A DNA stretch of 64,000 bases, from assembly GCA_964412195.1 (NCBI GenBank), contig CAYPNP010000017.1, positions 1 to 64,000 on the forward strand, given 5' to 3'. The DNA is from CAYPNP01 sp964412195. GTDB lineage: Bacteria > Acidobacteriota > JAAYUB01. Under the pieces are notes generated by a model that saw only the letters and a program-made list of their open reading frames with translations, was not told the origin of the DNA and searched no databases. Made by a program: the position numbers and the translations under genes. Below, one piece after another: positions 1 through 9,636 of this stretch (the stretch's first letter is position 1; every line of letters begins with the position of its first letter).

Positions 1-2899
1 GCAGGAACGCGCGCAGGCGGTCGTCGACGCTCATGGGCGTTCCCGTCGGCGAGGAGGAACCGCCGCCTGTTCCGGCGCCGGGCTCGTTTCCCGCAGCGGC
101 AGGAGGTCCCGGTTCGACTGTTTTTGGTGGCAGGATGTTCACCACCAAGACGGGATTGAAGCCGGTGACCGATTTCCGGAAGAAGGCCGCCGCCGGGCCG
201 GGCGGCTCCGGCGTCAGTGGTTGCCACGCCCTCGGCAGAGGCAAAGTCTGCCCCAGGCCGCGCACCGGCCGCTCCACCGGCCAGCCCCGGACCGCCTGGT
301 ACGTTCCCAGCGCCAGCAGGCCCAGCCCCGCCAGCGCCACGAGGACGGCCAGGCCGCGCGGGCCGAGGGCAGGGGTGTCCACGGGTAGTCCTTGTCGGCC
401 CGACAAGGAACCAGCGGCTTCATTCAGCGGGAGTTCCGGGGCGGGCCGACCCGGAGTACCCGGGAGTTCCCGGGATGGCGGTCCTGGACTCCCGGGCCGA
501 TCCGGACTACCCGCAGCTTCGTCCACGCGCCGGCGGGCCTCGCGGATCAGCAGGAGCAGCAGCCCCAGGCCGGCGATCCCGGCGGTCCAGACCAGGCCTG
601 ACGACTCCAGCCAGGCCTCGCCGGCCGGCCAGATCAGCATCGCGCCGGCCAGGAAGACGTAGGACAGCGCCAGGCCCGCCCAGGCGCACCAGCACCGGGC
701 CGTCCGGAGGGAGGCACAGCTCAGCCCGACGATGAGGCCCCCCAGCAGGCAGGTCAGGTACACGGCGGCGGTGTGCGCGTCAAATTCCACGGAGAAGCGG
801 TACGGCGACAGGAGCAGCGAGGCCGCCGGCGACAGCATGGGCAGCTCCAGCCGGGCCAGCGAGAACGAGGCCAGCCCGAGGGAAGCCGCCACCACCAGGA
901 AGAGCGCCGCGGCCGGGGCGTCCGATTCGTCGGCGTGCCGCGCCCGCGCCCAGCGGCCGACCGCCAGCAGGCCGACCACCACCAGCGCCGCCCGGACCAA
1001 CAGCCACGCCGGGGGCACGTCCGGTGCCATGCCGCCCAGAACCACGCTGTTGCCGGAAAGCACCGCCTGCAGCCGCGCCGCCACGTCGGCCCGCAGCGCG
1101 TCCAGCGATCCCCCCGCCACGGCCAGCTTGTCGGCCGCGTTGAGCAGTGCGGCCCCGGCGGCCCCGGCGGCGTAAGCGCCGATCAGGCGCGGCAGGCGCA
1201 CCGGCAGCCGGGTGACGCTCCGGCCGGCGTACAGGAAGAGCCAGTACGGCACGCCGAATTCCAGCAAACCGCGGAAGGTCGAGAAGAACACGACGTCCAG
1301 GGCCTGGGCGTCGTGGAGGGCCGCCCGGCTGTGGATGTCCAGCAACACGAAAAGGAACAGCCCCCCGAAGAGCGCCAGCCGGCCCGCGGCCGGCCATCGG
1401 GGCGACGAACGGCGGCTGAGGTCGGCCCCGGTGGTGTAGAACAGCCACATTAGGGACAGCCCCAGCAGCAGCATCAGGAACGCCGAGTTGATCCCGGAGC
1501 GTTCGAAGCTGACGTACTGGAGGAAGTACTCCGCCAGCAGGAACCAGAGCAACAGCACCTGCGCCAGGAGGGCCGCCGCGCGCTCCGGGGTGAACCGACG
1601 CCGAACCGCCAGGAAAACGGCCGCCCCCAGCGCCAGCAGCAGCACCCACTTGACCAGGTCCGCGGTCCAGGCGGTGAGGTTGGAGTGCCAGATCAGCGGG
1701 CCGGTCCAGTGGTAGATCCGTCCCATCGTCTGGTAGAGCCAGCGCGGCCAGGGCAGGCCGGAGGCCTCCAGCACCCACTCCGACCAGAAGGCCGCCGTCC
1801 CCACCCCCAGCAGGAACAGCACCAATCCGGGGAACCACCGCCCCGGCAGCAGGTTTTGCGCCGCCTGGGTCAGGCTGCGGGACTGGCCCAGCACCTTGAT
1901 GATGATCCCGGCCCCGATCAGGTACCACAGCGGCCAGAGGTAGCCGGTCCACAGCAGGAGGCAGCGCCGCACGGCTTCCGCCGGCACGTCCAGCCCGCCC
2001 CGCCAGCCCAGGGAAAGGTAGAGAATTAGGACGGGCGCCGCCAGGAAGCCCGCCGCGAAAGCCGGGGAGAGCGTCCCGGCTCGGATCTCGCCGGTTGCGG
2101 ACCGGCCGAACCGCCGCCCCCAGGCCACCGCCAGGGCGACGAGCGCAACGCCCACCAGGAAACGGGCGGGCACGCCCCACCCGCCGCGCAGGATTTTGGT
2201 CAGTGGCGTCAGCCCCACGGTCACCAGTCCGAGGTAAACGCCCAGCAGCAGCACCATTCCCAGTGTGATCGCCATCCGGTGCCGTACCGGAGGTCCCAAC
2301 TGCCGTTCCGCCAAGCCCACCGCCAGCAGGACGGCCAGCGGCGCGGCCAGGTTCCACCAGGACGGCCCCAGCCGGAAAAAGGCGCCGTTGGACAGCTCCC
2401 AGAGCGTGAAGAAGGAGGCGGCCACCAGCGCCAGGCGGTTGGACAACCCCGCTCCGGCGAGCAGGCAGCCCCAACCGACGCTCGCCGTCAGCAGCCAGAT
2501 CAGCACGGACCAGGCCGCCACCGGCCCCTGCGCCTCCGACAGCCCGCCCGGCGGCAGAGCCGGCCGCGGCACGGCCATGGCCAGCGGGATCAGCAGGCAG
2601 AGGGCCAGGCCCAGCAGGAAGACCGGCCGCAGCAGCGCCAGGCTGCCCGGCGGCAGGTTGTCCCAGTCCAGGCGGTGCTTGGCGTAGTCGCGCCACCAAA
2701 AGCGCTCGAACAGGTCGATGACCGCCTTGCCCTGACGGGAGCCGGTGAAGCGCTGCCAGTACGGCGCCGTCACCGGATTGGTCACCAGCCAGCGCAGGGC
2801 CCGTCCCAGCGCGGCGCCGAGCCGGGCCAGCGGCGGGAAGAGGGTCACGAGAAAGTTCCCGAGCTTGCGCGAGCCTTCGATGAGGGAGCGGACGTTCAT
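1..2899 (-). CDS. Large multi-pass membrane protein, unknown family (C-terminus beyond window)
   Basis: An open frame starts with ATG at 2899 and runs without a stop off the left edge, giving at least 966 residues. The first ~100 residues are amphipathic and soluble (MNVRSLIEGSRKLGNFLV..., FWWRDYAKHRLDWDNLPPG). Then come roughly a dozen or more hydrophobic segments up to about residue 800, a Pro/Gly/Ser-rich linker (around 'RPGSPGPP'), one more membrane helix (LAVLVALAGLGLLALGTY), and a soluble tail still open at position 1. Frame continuity was checked by codon phase at three distant points. I recognise no family. The architecture (long membrane core flanked by soluble ends) would fit a transporter, a membrane scaffold or a sensor, and the sequence does not decide between them. 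No neighbour is close enough on the same strand to suggest an operon partner. Confidence 0.75.
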   Translation of the reverse strand, partial: MNVRSLIEGSRKLGNFLVTLFPPLARLGAALGRALRWLVTNPVTAPYWQRFTGSRQGKAVIDLFERFWWRDYAKHRLDWDNLPPGSLALLRPVFLLGLALCLLIPLAMAVPRPALPPGGLSEAQGPVAAWSVLIWLLTASVGWGCLLAGAGLSNRLALVAASFFTLWELSNGAFFRLGPSWWNLAAPLAVLLAVGLAERQLGPPVRHRMAITLGMVLLLGVYLGLVTVGLTPLTKILRGGWGVPARFLVGVALVALAVAWGRRFGRSATGEIRAGTLSPAFAAGFLAAPVLILYLSLGWRGGLDVPAEAVRRCLLLWTGYLWPLWYLIGAGIIIKVLGQSRSLTQAAQNLLPGRWFPGLVLFLLGVGTAAFWSEWVLEASGLPWPRWLYQTMGRIYHWTGPLIWHSNLTAWTADLVKWVLLLALGAAVFLAVRRRFTPERAAALLAQVLLLWFLLAEYFLQYVSFERSGINSAFLMLLLGLSLMWLFYTTGADLSRRSSPRWPAAGRLALFGGLFLFVLLDIHSRAALHDAQALDVVFFSTFRGLLEFGVPYWLFLYAGRSVTRLPVRLPRLIGAYAAGAAGAALLNAADKLAVAGGSLDALRADVAARLQAVLSGNSVVLGGMAPDVPPAWLLVRAALVVVGLLAVGRWARARHADESDAPAAALFLVVAASLGLASFSLARLELPMLSPAASLLLSPYRFSVEFDAHTAAVYLTCLLGGLIVGLSCASLRTARCWCAWAGLALSYVFLAGAMLIWPAGEAWLESSGLVWTAGIAGLGLLLLLIREARRRVDEAAGSPDRPGSPGPPSRELPGTPGRPAPELPLNEAAGSLSGRQGLPVDTPALGPRGLAVLVALAGLGLLALGTYQAVRGWPVERPVRGLGQTLPLPRAWQPLTPEPPGPAAAFFRKSVTGFNPVLVVNILPPKTVEPGPPAAAGNEPGAGTGGGSSSPTGTPMSVDDRLRAFL

Positions 2900-2939
2900 G
2901 CCGACCTGCCGGGATGTGGAGACGGGGGTATTATCCCAG

Positions 2940-3398
2940 ATTTCGGGGGGAACGGAAAGGGAAGCGATTGCGGATTGCGGGTTGCGAATTGCGGATTGCG
3001 GATTGCGGATCTAAATCATGCTCGTGCTCGTAATCGTCATCGTAATCGACGATGTCTTTCGGACATCGGACTTCGGACATCGGATATCGGGCCTGGGACC
3101 TGGAGCCTGGGGATCGGGGCTGGTTTGAAAACCATGAACACGGATTCACCCGGATCGAAACGGATGTGCCCGGATTTCAGACCAGATGAAGGATTGATCC
3201 GGGTTCATCCGTCCGGATCCGCGTTCATCCGCGTCTGGGATCGGCACTGCGCTCTCCACGCCTATGCGTGTAATTGATTGTTGCGATTACGATTACGATT
3301 ACGATGACGGGCACGAAGCGGGGCGGCGGATTTCTATTTCCGAGTGAGCTCGACGCTCCGCCGATGCACCGATTCACCAACTCACCGATTCACCGCTT
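2940..3398. repeat. Spacer filled with several oscillating short-repeat families
   Basis: The 537-base divergent spacer has no convincing gene. In order it holds a GGATTGCGGATTGCGG array (about 2967-3011), a CTCGTAATCGTCATCG block (about 3020-3055), a TCGGACTTCGGACATCGG block (3058-3085), a CGGATTCACCCGGATC / GGTTCATCCGTCCGGATC region whose two halves are inverted relative to each other (3135-3240), a GATTACGATTACGATTACGA run (3285-3306), and CACCGATTCACC repeats (3360-3393). The same families recur in other spacers of the window. Confidence 0.75.
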
Positions 3399-3401
3399 CC
3401 C

Positions 3402-3430
3402 TTGCATGATTCCCGCGGCCCCTGTACAAT
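3402..3430 (+). promoter_or_regulatory. Sigma70-type promoter, leaderless start
   Basis: TTGCAT and TACAAT are separated by exactly 17 bases. The -10 ends 6 bases before the GTG start at 3437, so +1 should fall on or next to the start codon. No Shine-Dalgarno sequence lies in between. Confidence 0.7.
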
Positions 3431-3436
3431 CGGCCC

Positions 3437-6400
3437 GTGCTCGACTCCATCCAGCAATCCGTCCGGGCCTTCGTCTCCCGCCACGGGGACAAGCTCCGCC
3501 GCGCCACTCCCATGGCCATCACGGCGGGCCTGTCGGCGGCGGCGCTGGCGCCCGTCATCTTCGGCGAGTTCGACATCCCCGTGCCGGTCCTGCAGGGCCT
3601 CTTCGGCCTGGCCGGCAGCCTCGGCGAAAGCGTCCTCTACGACCTCGTCACCGCCTTCAAGGAGAAGTTCCAGGCGGATCCCGCGGCAGACAAGGAAGCG
3701 GCGGGCGAAAATCTGGAGACGGAGATCCGGAACCGCCTGGAGTCCGGGGGCCCCGAAGCGGACGCGTTGCGGGACGGCCTCAGCCAGGTCCTGCAGAAGA
3801 CCCGGGGGCTGGACGTGGCCCTGGCGGCCGCCACGGGCGAGGTGCGGCTCGCGCTGAGCCAGGGGCTGGCGGAGATGGCGCTCCAGTTCCGTGAGTTCCG
3901 CTGGATGCTGGACGGCTTGCAGCAAGTCCTTCTGGAGGTGCGCGCCCGGCAGGCCGAGCAGCTGGCCCTCCAGAAGGAGCAGCTCGACCTGCAGCGCGAA
4001 CAGCTCGTCAAGACCAGCCTGCTGCTCCAGCTGCACCAGGGCGCCCCGGCCGCGCCCGCCCCTCCGGCGGCAGGGCCGGCCGCGGAGGCGCCGGCGGACG
4101 TCCCCTGCCCCTACAAGGGCCTGGCGCCGTTCCAGCCGGAGGACGCGGAGTTCTTTTTCGGCCGCGAGGAAGTGGTGGCGCAGATGATCGCCCGCCTGGC
4201 GGGATCGCGCTTCCTCGCCGTGGTGGGACCCTCCGGCAGCGGGAAGTCCTCGGCGGTGCGGGCGGGCTTGCTGCCGGCGCTGTGGCAGGGGGCCCTGCCC
4301 GGCAGCGGCGGCTGGAAGACCGTGATCCTGACGCCGGGAGCCCGCCCGCTCGAGGAGCTGGCGGCCCGGGCGGCGGCGCTGACGGGCCTGCCGGCGGTGG
4401 GGTTGCTCCGGGGCCTGGAGAGCGACCCGCGCGCCCTGGACCTGGCCCTGCGCGGCTTCCACCCTTCTTTGCCGGAAGGGGGCCGCGTCCTCCTCGTCGT
4501 CGACCAGTTCGAGGAGGCGTTCGTCCTCTGCCGCGACGAGGCCGAACGGCGCGGCTTCGTCGAGGCCCTCACCCTGGCCGGCGGGGCCGACCACGGCCGG
4601 ACGGTGGTGGTGCTGGCCTTGCGCGCCGACTTCTACGGTCGCGGCCTGGCCTACGAGGGGCTGGCCCGCGCCCTGGCGGAGGACAACATCTCGATCGGCC
4701 CCCTGAGCGAAGCCGAGCTGCGCCGGGCCATCGAAGCGCCGGCCGCTCGCGCGGGCCTGCGCCTGGAGCCGGTGCTGGTCGACACGCTGGTCGCGGAGGC
4801 GCTGGGCGAGCCGGGCGCGCTGCCCCTCCTGTCCCACGCCCTGCTGGAAACATGGAAGCGGCGCCGCGGCGCCACCCTGACGCTGGCGGGATACGCCGAG
4901 GCCGGCGGCATGAGCGGCGCTGTCGCCCGGACCGCCGATGCCGTCCTGGCGGGCCTCGATGAGCCCCGGCGTGCCGCCGCCCGGGCCGTCCTGCTGCGTC
5001 TCACCGAGCTGGGCGAGACCAGCGCCCTGGACACGCGACGCCGCGCCCGTCGCGCCGACCTCGTCCCCGAGGGCGCCGCCGGGCCGCTGGTCGAGGAGGT
5101 GATCCGAACCCTGGCCGACGCCCGCCTACTCACCATCGGCGAGGATACCGTCGAGGTGGCGCACGAAGCGCTGATCCGGCAGTGGCCGACGCTCCAGAAG
5201 TGGCTCAATGAAAACCGCGAAAGCCTGCGCGTCCACCACCAGCTAGCTGAGGACGCCGCCGAGTGGGCCGCCATCGGCCGAGACGCCGGCGGGTTGTACC
5301 GCGGGCTGCGCCTGGCCCAGGCCTGGGATTGGTCCCAGGGCCGCGGCGCCGACCTGAACGCGCTGGAGCGGGAATTCCTCGCCGCCAGCCGGGCCCAGCA
5401 GCAGGACGAGCTGGACCGCGAGCGCCGCCGCGCCGAGCAACTACGTCGCCGGGCCCTCGCCCTGGGAGGCGCGCTGGCGCTGGCCTGCGCCCTGCTGGGG
5501 CTGGCCGTGTTCCTGAATACCCGCGCCACCGCCGAGCGCAACGAGGCCCGCCGCCAGGCCAGGCGGGCGCTGGCGGGCGCGCTGACGGCCCAATCCGGCC
5601 GGCTCCTGGACGACCAGCTCGATCTCGGCCTGCTGCTGGCGGCCGAGGCCTACCGCCTGGAGGATTCCCCCACCAGCCGGGGGGCGCTGCTCGGCGCCCT
5701 GGTGCACAACCCGTGTTTGCTGAGCTTCCTGCACGGCCACTCCGGTCCCGTGCCCGCCCTGGCCTACCGCCCCGACGGCCGATGGATCGCCTCCGGCGGC
5801 TACGACGGCGCCATCCGGATCTGGGACGCCGCCACCGGCCAGGCCGTCGGCCCCCCGCTGACCGGCCACGACGGCGCCGTCTGCGGGCTCGCCTGGAGCC
5901 CCGACGGCCGGCGCCTCGCCTCCGGCGGCGACGACGGCACCGTCCGCCTCTGGGACGCCGCCGCCGGCCGGGCGTCCGGCATGCCGCTCACGGGACACGA
6001 GGCCGCCGTGTGGGGCGTGGCCTGGAGCCCCGACGGCAGCCGGCTGGCCACTGCGAGCCGCGACGGCACCGTACGCCTGTGGGATGCGGCGACCGGCCGG
6101 GCGATCGGGCACCCGCTGACCGGCCACGACGGGGCGGTCTATGCGGTGGCCTTCCGCCCCGACGGGCGGATGCTGGCCAGCGCCGGGTACGACAAGACCA
6201 TCCGGCTCTGGGACCCCGCCGCGGGAGCCCCGGTCGGGCCGCCGTTGACCGGCCACGAGCGGGTGGTCTGGTGCCTGGCCTGGAGCCCCGACGGGACGCG
6301 GCTGGCGTCCGGCGGCACCGACGCCGCCGTGCGACTGTGGGACCCGGAGAAGCGGATCCCGCTGGGCGGACCCCTGGCGGGCCACACCGACGCCGTCACC

Positions 6401-7609
6401 GGCGTGGCCTGGGGCCCGGACGGGCGCTGGCTGGCCTCCTCCAGCATGGACCGGACCGTCCGGCTGTGGGACGCGGCCACCGGCCGGCCGCTCGGCCCGC
6501 CCCTCGGCGGGCAGGCCGCTTCACTGTACTCCCTGGCGCTGCGCCCGGGCGGGGCCGAGCTGGCGACGGGCACCATGGACGGGCCGGTCCTGCGCTGGCA
6601 GCCGTCCGCCGTGCCGGCGATCGGGCGGGAGCTGGCCGATACCCCCCCCATGGCCATCCTCGCCCTCCGCTTCGAAGAGGCCGCGGGCGGGATCCTCGCT
6701 GCCGACGCGCGCGGTTTGATCCGGCGTTGGGACAAGGCCGGCACGCGGCCCGAACGGGTGATCTTGGAGGGCAATCCATCCGCCCCCGTCACCGCCGCCT
6801 TCAGCCGCGACGGGCGGTGCGCCGCCACGGCCGACCTGCAGGGCCGGATCCGGTTCTGGGACGCCGCCGGCGGGAAACCCCGCGGGGCGCCGGCCGCCGG
6901 CCACAACGGCCCGGTCTGGCAACTCTCCTTTTCGCCGGACGGGCGGCAGTGCGCCTCGGTGGGCCAGGACGCCACGCTCCGGATCTGGGATGCGGGGACC
7001 GGCCACCCCCGGATGGCCCCGATCACCGTGCCGGAAACGGACGCCTGGTGCGTGGGCTGGAGCCCGGACGGCCGGACGCTGGCGGTGGGCTGCGCCGAAG
7101 GGGTGCTGCGCTTCTACGACGCGGCGCGCGGCCTGGCCTCCGGAGAGCCGCTCCAAGGGCACGCCCTGGCGGTCCTGAGCCTATCGTGGCGCCCCGACGG
7201 TCGGGTGCTGGCCACCGGCGGGCTGGACCGGACGGTCCGGTTGTGGGACGCCGTCCGGCGGGAGCCGATCGGACCGCCCCTGCGCGGCCACGCCGAGGGC
7301 GTCCTGCGCCTGACCTTCAGCGCGGACGGCCACTGGCTGGCGTCGGGGGACCGCGGCGGGACCATCAGGCTGTGGGACGCCCGCACCGGCCAGCCCGTCG
7401 GCCCGCCCCTGCCCGGCTACAGCGGCGAGATCCGGGCGCTGACCTTCTCGCCCGACGGCCTGCATCTGGCGGGAGCAGACAGCCACGGCCACCTGCAGGT
7501 GTGGGACCTACGCCCCGGCGCCTGGCGGGACCGAGCCCTGCGTCGCGCCGGCCGCGGGCTGACGGCAGAGGAGCAGCGGCAGTTCCTCGGCCCCCTCCCC
7601 CAACAATAA
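3437..7609 (+). CDS. nSTAND1-type NTPase with 14 WD40 repeats
   Basis: 1390 residues, GTG start. Residues 1-220 form a helical N-terminal region with a hydrophobic stretch (about 25-75) and a Gln/Leu-rich coiled coil (about 175-205). Next is the signature lead-in of novel STAND NTPases (PYKGLAPFQPEDAEFFFGRE), a Walker A near 263-271 (GPSGSGKSS) and a Walker B near 350-357 (LLVVDQFEE). A helical arm follows, then one membrane-like helix at about 670-693. From about 766 to the C-terminus there are 14 WD40 units (typical unit GHDGAV...WSPDGRRLASGG...VRLWD), enough for two seven-bladed propellers. Units 7-9 and 11 are degenerate. STAND proteins of this kind act as ligand-gated, oligomerising switches in signalling, conflict or cell-death pathways: propellers sense, and the N-terminus executes. 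The role here is inferred. No adjacent effector gene is present, so the output probably lies in the N-terminal region or in membrane association. Confidence 0.9.
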   Translation: MLDSIQQSVRAFVSRHGDKLRRATPMAITAGLSAAALAPVIFGEFDIPVPVLQGLFGLAGSLGESVLYDLVTAFKEKFQADPAADKEAAGENLETEIRNRLESGGPEADALRDGLSQVLQKTRGLDVALAAATGEVRLALSQGLAEMALQFREFRWMLDGLQQVLLEVRARQAEQLALQKEQLDLQREQLVKTSLLLQLHQGAPAAPAPPAAGPAAEAPADVPCPYKGLAPFQPEDAEFFFGREEVVAQMIARLAGSRFLAVVGPSGSGKSSAVRAGLLPALWQGALPGSGGWKTVILTPGARPLEELAARAAALTGLPAVGLLRGLESDPRALDLALRGFHPSLPEGGRVLLVVDQFEEAFVLCRDEAERRGFVEALTLAGGADHGRTVVVLALRADFYGRGLAYEGLARALAEDNISIGPLSEAELRRAIEAPAARAGLRLEPVLVDTLVAEALGEPGALPLLSHALLETWKRRRGATLTLAGYAEAGGMSGAVARTADAVLAGLDEPRRAAARAVLLRLTELGETSALDTRRRARRADLVPEGAAGPLVEEVIRTLADARLLTIGEDTVEVAHEALIRQWPTLQKWLNENRESLRVHHQLAEDAAEWAAIGRDAGGLYRGLRLAQAWDWSQGRGADLNALEREFLAASRAQQQDELDRERRRAEQLRRRALALGGALALACALLGLAVFLNTRATAERNEARRQARRALAGALTAQSGRLLDDQLDLGLLLAAEAYRLEDSPTSRGALLGALVHNPCLLSFLHGHSGPVPALAYRPDGRWIASGGYDGAIRIWDAATGQAVGPPLTGHDGAVCGLAWSPDGRRLASGGDDGTVRLWDAAAGRASGMPLTGHEAAVWGVAWSPDGSRLATASRDGTVRLWDAATGRAIGHPLTGHDGAVYAVAFRPDGRMLASAGYDKTIRLWDPAAGAPVGPPLTGHERVVWCLAWSPDGTRLASGGTDAAVRLWDPEKRIPLGGPLAGHTDAVTGVAWGPDGRWLASSSMDRTVRLWDAATGRPLGPPLGGQAASLYSLALRPGGAELATGTMDGPVLRWQPSAVPAIGRELADTPPMAILALRFEEAAGGILAADARGLIRRWDKAGTRPERVILEGNPSAPVTAAFSRDGRCAATADLQGRIRFWDAAGGKPRGAPAAGHNGPVWQLSFSPDGRQCASVGQDATLRIWDAGTGHPRMAPITVPETDAWCVGWSPDGRTLAVGCAEGVLRFYDAARGLASGEPLQGHALAVLSLSWRPDGRVLATGGLDRTVRLWDAVRREPIGPPLRGHAEGVLRLTFSADGHWLASGDRGGTIRLWDARTGQPVGPPLPGYSGEIRALTFSPDGLHLAGADSHGHLQVWDLRPGAWRDRALRRAGRGLTAEEQRQFLGPLPQQ

Positions 7610-7613
7610 CCGA

Positions 7614-7749
7614 TTCACCACAAAGCCACAAAGGGCACTAAGGCTCAGAACAGGTTTTATGTTCGAAGCCTCAGAGTGGTTTGAAATGAATGAATGGACT
7701 CAAGCCGCTTTGGGTTCCCGCTTTGTGTCCTTTGTGCCTTTGTGGTGAA
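7614..7749. repeat. CACAAAG-family long inverted repeat at convergent gene ends
   Basis: Left arm 7614-7640 (CACCACAAAGCCACAAAG) and right arm 7721-7749 (CTTTGTGCCTTTGTGGTG) are inverted copies flanking the junction of two convergent genes. The right arm lies inside the last codons of the 5'-nucleotidase gene. Same family as 15811-15995, 18953-19138 and 28833-29011. Confidence 0.85.
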
Positions 7750-9358
7750 GGCTGACGGGGGAAAGGAGGAAGAGGATGCGATGGGCGGGCGCCACCCGGA
7801 TCGGGCCGCCCAGCGACCGGAGGTATTCGATGAACACGTCCCGGTGGAAGGCGCCGGTGTCCCAGCTCTCCAGAGCGCTCTTGAACACCTCATACCCATT
7901 GCCGCCGCCCGACAGGAAGGATGTAGTGGCCACGGTGTAGAAGGCGTCCGGATCCACCGGGCGGCCGCGGACCAGGGCCTCCGTGCAGCGCTTAGCGGCC
8001 ACGTCCACGGTAAAAGCGACGCCCTCGGAGACCACCGGGAAACCGCCGTCCTTCGGATCGAGGGTGGCGACGAAATCGAACAGGCGCAACAGGTCGCGGC
8101 CCCGCATCCGTACCAGGATCACCGAGTTGTCGAAGGGAAGCATGGCGTAGATCGCCTTCCGCTGGACGGGCCCGGCCGGAAGATCGGTCCGGATGGCACC
8201 GCGGTTGACGATGGCGAAGTCCGGTTGCCGATCGCGAGCGAACCACAGGATGGCGTCGGCGGCCAGGTCGCCCAGCGGCGCGTCGGCGTCCGCCGTCGCC
8301 TGCATCGTGAGCGGCCGGTCGGTCACGCCCACCACCTCGGCCAGCATCTGGTCCACCTTCTCGCCGAAGGGCTTCAGCCGCGCCAGCAGGTCGCGGTCCT
8401 CCGGGATGCGCCCCGGCACGGACTCCTGGGGGTCGGAGACGCCCTGTGGCAGGGGAGGTGGCGGCAGGTTCATGGGCACCGCCCGCCAGTCGAACCGGAC
8501 GATCTTTCGGTCTCGGATGGTGGCCACTCCCTCGCCCATCAGCAAGCCCCACTGCCAGGCCTGGACGATGGGCACGTTCCCGACGTAGAGCGGTTTGTCC
8601 AGACGGGTGTGGCTGTGGCCGTCCACGATCAGGTCCAGCTCGGGCACCTCCTTCGCCAGGCGCCGGGAGCCATTGGAATCATCATCGAAGATGCCAAGGT
8701 GGGTCAGGGCGATGACGATGTCGGCCTTGCGCTTCAACTCGGGCACGAACCGGCGCGCCGCGGCCACCTCGTCGGCGAAGGTCAGGTCCTGCAGGTTCTG
8801 CGGCAGTTCCAGGTTGACGGTGTCCGGCGTGGTCAGGCCGAGGATGGCCACCTTGAATCCGTCGAATTCCTTGATGACATACGGCTCGGCCAGCAGCGAG
8901 CCGTTCCAGCGCAGGACGTTGGCGGACAGGAACGGGAATTTCGCCTCCTGGCGCTGCTTGGCGAGGTGCTCGGGCGGAAAGTCGAATTCGTGGTTGCCCA
9001 AGGTCATGGCGTCGTAGCCGATGGCGTTGTAGCCGAGGATGTCGGGCTCGGCCGCGAACAGGTTCGATTCCGGCCGGCCCTGGTTCAGGTCGCCGGCGTC
9101 CAGCACCAGGACGTTGGCGTGGCGGGCCCGGATGTGGTCGACGTAGGTCTTGCGGGCGGGGAGCCCGGCGACGTCTCGGAACGCCTTGTACTCGAACGCC
9201 AGCGGGTGGCCATGGTGGTCGTTGGTGTGGAGGATGACCAGCTCATGGGAAACCGGCGCCGGCGGGTGCTTCGGCGCGCAGGCCGGCAGGCATAGCAGGA
9301 GCAGGATCAGACCGATGATCGGAATCGTCGCCTTTTCGAAGAATCGGGATGCTCTCAT
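7700..9358 (-). CDS. 5'-nucleotidase / 2',3'-cyclic phosphodiesterase lipoprotein (UshA-like)
   Basis: 552 residues. Start ATG at 9358 was chosen because GAGAGGAG lies just upstream and it begins a lipoprotein signal peptide ending in LPAC (Cys27); longer upstream starts read repeat sequence. The N-terminal metallophosphatase domain shows the dinuclear metal motifs HTNDHHGH, DAGDLNQG, GNHEFDF, ALTHLGIFDD and DGHSHT in order. The C-terminal 5'-nucleotidase domain shows NRGAIRTDL and PFDNSVILVRMRGRDLL. Such enzymes hydrolyse extracellular nucleotides to nucleosides. That could feed the BmpA-type nucleoside importer at 20-25 kb, although the two are not linked. The last ~15 residues (HHKGTKDTKREPKAA) are encoded by the spacer repeat, so the native stop seems to have been lost or replaced by repeat sequence. 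Confidence 0.92.
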   Translation of the reverse strand: MRASRFFEKATIPIIGLILLLLCLPACAPKHPPAPVSHELVILHTNDHHGHPLAFEYKAFRDVAGLPARKTYVDHIRARHANVLVLDAGDLNQGRPESNLFAAEPDILGYNAIGYDAMTLGNHEFDFPPEHLAKQRQEAKFPFLSANVLRWNGSLLAEPYVIKEFDGFKVAILGLTTPDTVNLELPQNLQDLTFADEVAAARRFVPELKRKADIVIALTHLGIFDDDSNGSRRLAKEVPELDLIVDGHSHTRLDKPLYVGNVPIVQAWQWGLLMGEGVATIRDRKIVRFDWRAVPMNLPPPPLPQGVSDPQESVPGRIPEDRDLLARLKPFGEKVDQMLAEVVGVTDRPLTMQATADADAPLGDLAADAILWFARDRQPDFAIVNRGAIRTDLPAGPVQRKAIYAMLPFDNSVILVRMRGRDLLRLFDFVATLDPKDGGFPVVSEGVAFTVDVAAKRCTEALVRGRPVDPDAFYTVATTSFLSGGGNGYEVFKSALESWDTGAFHRDVFIEYLRSLGGPIRVAPAHRILFLLSPVSLHHKGTKDTKREPKAA

Positions 9359-9374
9359 TCTCCTCTCCACCTTG

Positions 9375-9630
9375 TGAACTGACCGGTGACCGATGACGGG
9401 CGACCGGAGACCGGGGGCCGATGACCGGCAGCCGAAGTCCGATGTCCGAAATCCGCCATCGGCTCCGGGAAGATTGCTCAGTATACAACACTTGTCCATT
9501 GGAAGTGGATGGGATAAGGTTCAATCCAGGTACAGCCCACAACAAGTCCTCCGAGCGTTATCAGTCATCGGTCATTCGCCACCGGTCATCCGTCGATTAC
9601 GAGCACGATTACGAGCACGAAGAGAACCGG
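9375..9630. repeat. Mixed repeat spacer upstream of the 5'-nucleotidase gene
   Basis: This spacer holds GACCGGTGACCGATGACGGG-type repeats at 9380-9440, a CCGAAGTCCGATGTCCGAAA block at 9432-9455, then inverted GGTCATTCGCCACCGGTC repeats at 9565-9597 and ATTACGAGCACG repeats at 9596-9620. A TATACA box at 9480-9490 is the only promoter-like string, and I could not pair it with a -35. Confidence 0.65.
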
Positions 9631-9636
9631 CGGAGA

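Noticed and set aside
780..2699. Long open frame of 639 codons on the minus strand inside the first gene
   Set aside because: It is an Ala/Gly/Arg/Pro-rich shadow in another frame. The real gene is the frame from 2899, which gives clear membrane helices and stays open to the window edge.
5263..7641. 792-codon plus-strand frame overlapping the WD40 region
   Set aside because: Translation is an Arg/Pro/Gly-rich shadow; the overlapping frame carries unmistakable WD40 repeats.
9359..9499. N-terminal extension of the 5'-nucleotidase
   Set aside because: Residues such as FRTSDFGCRSSAPG are repeat translations; the lipoprotein signal and GAGAGGAG site fix the start at 9358.
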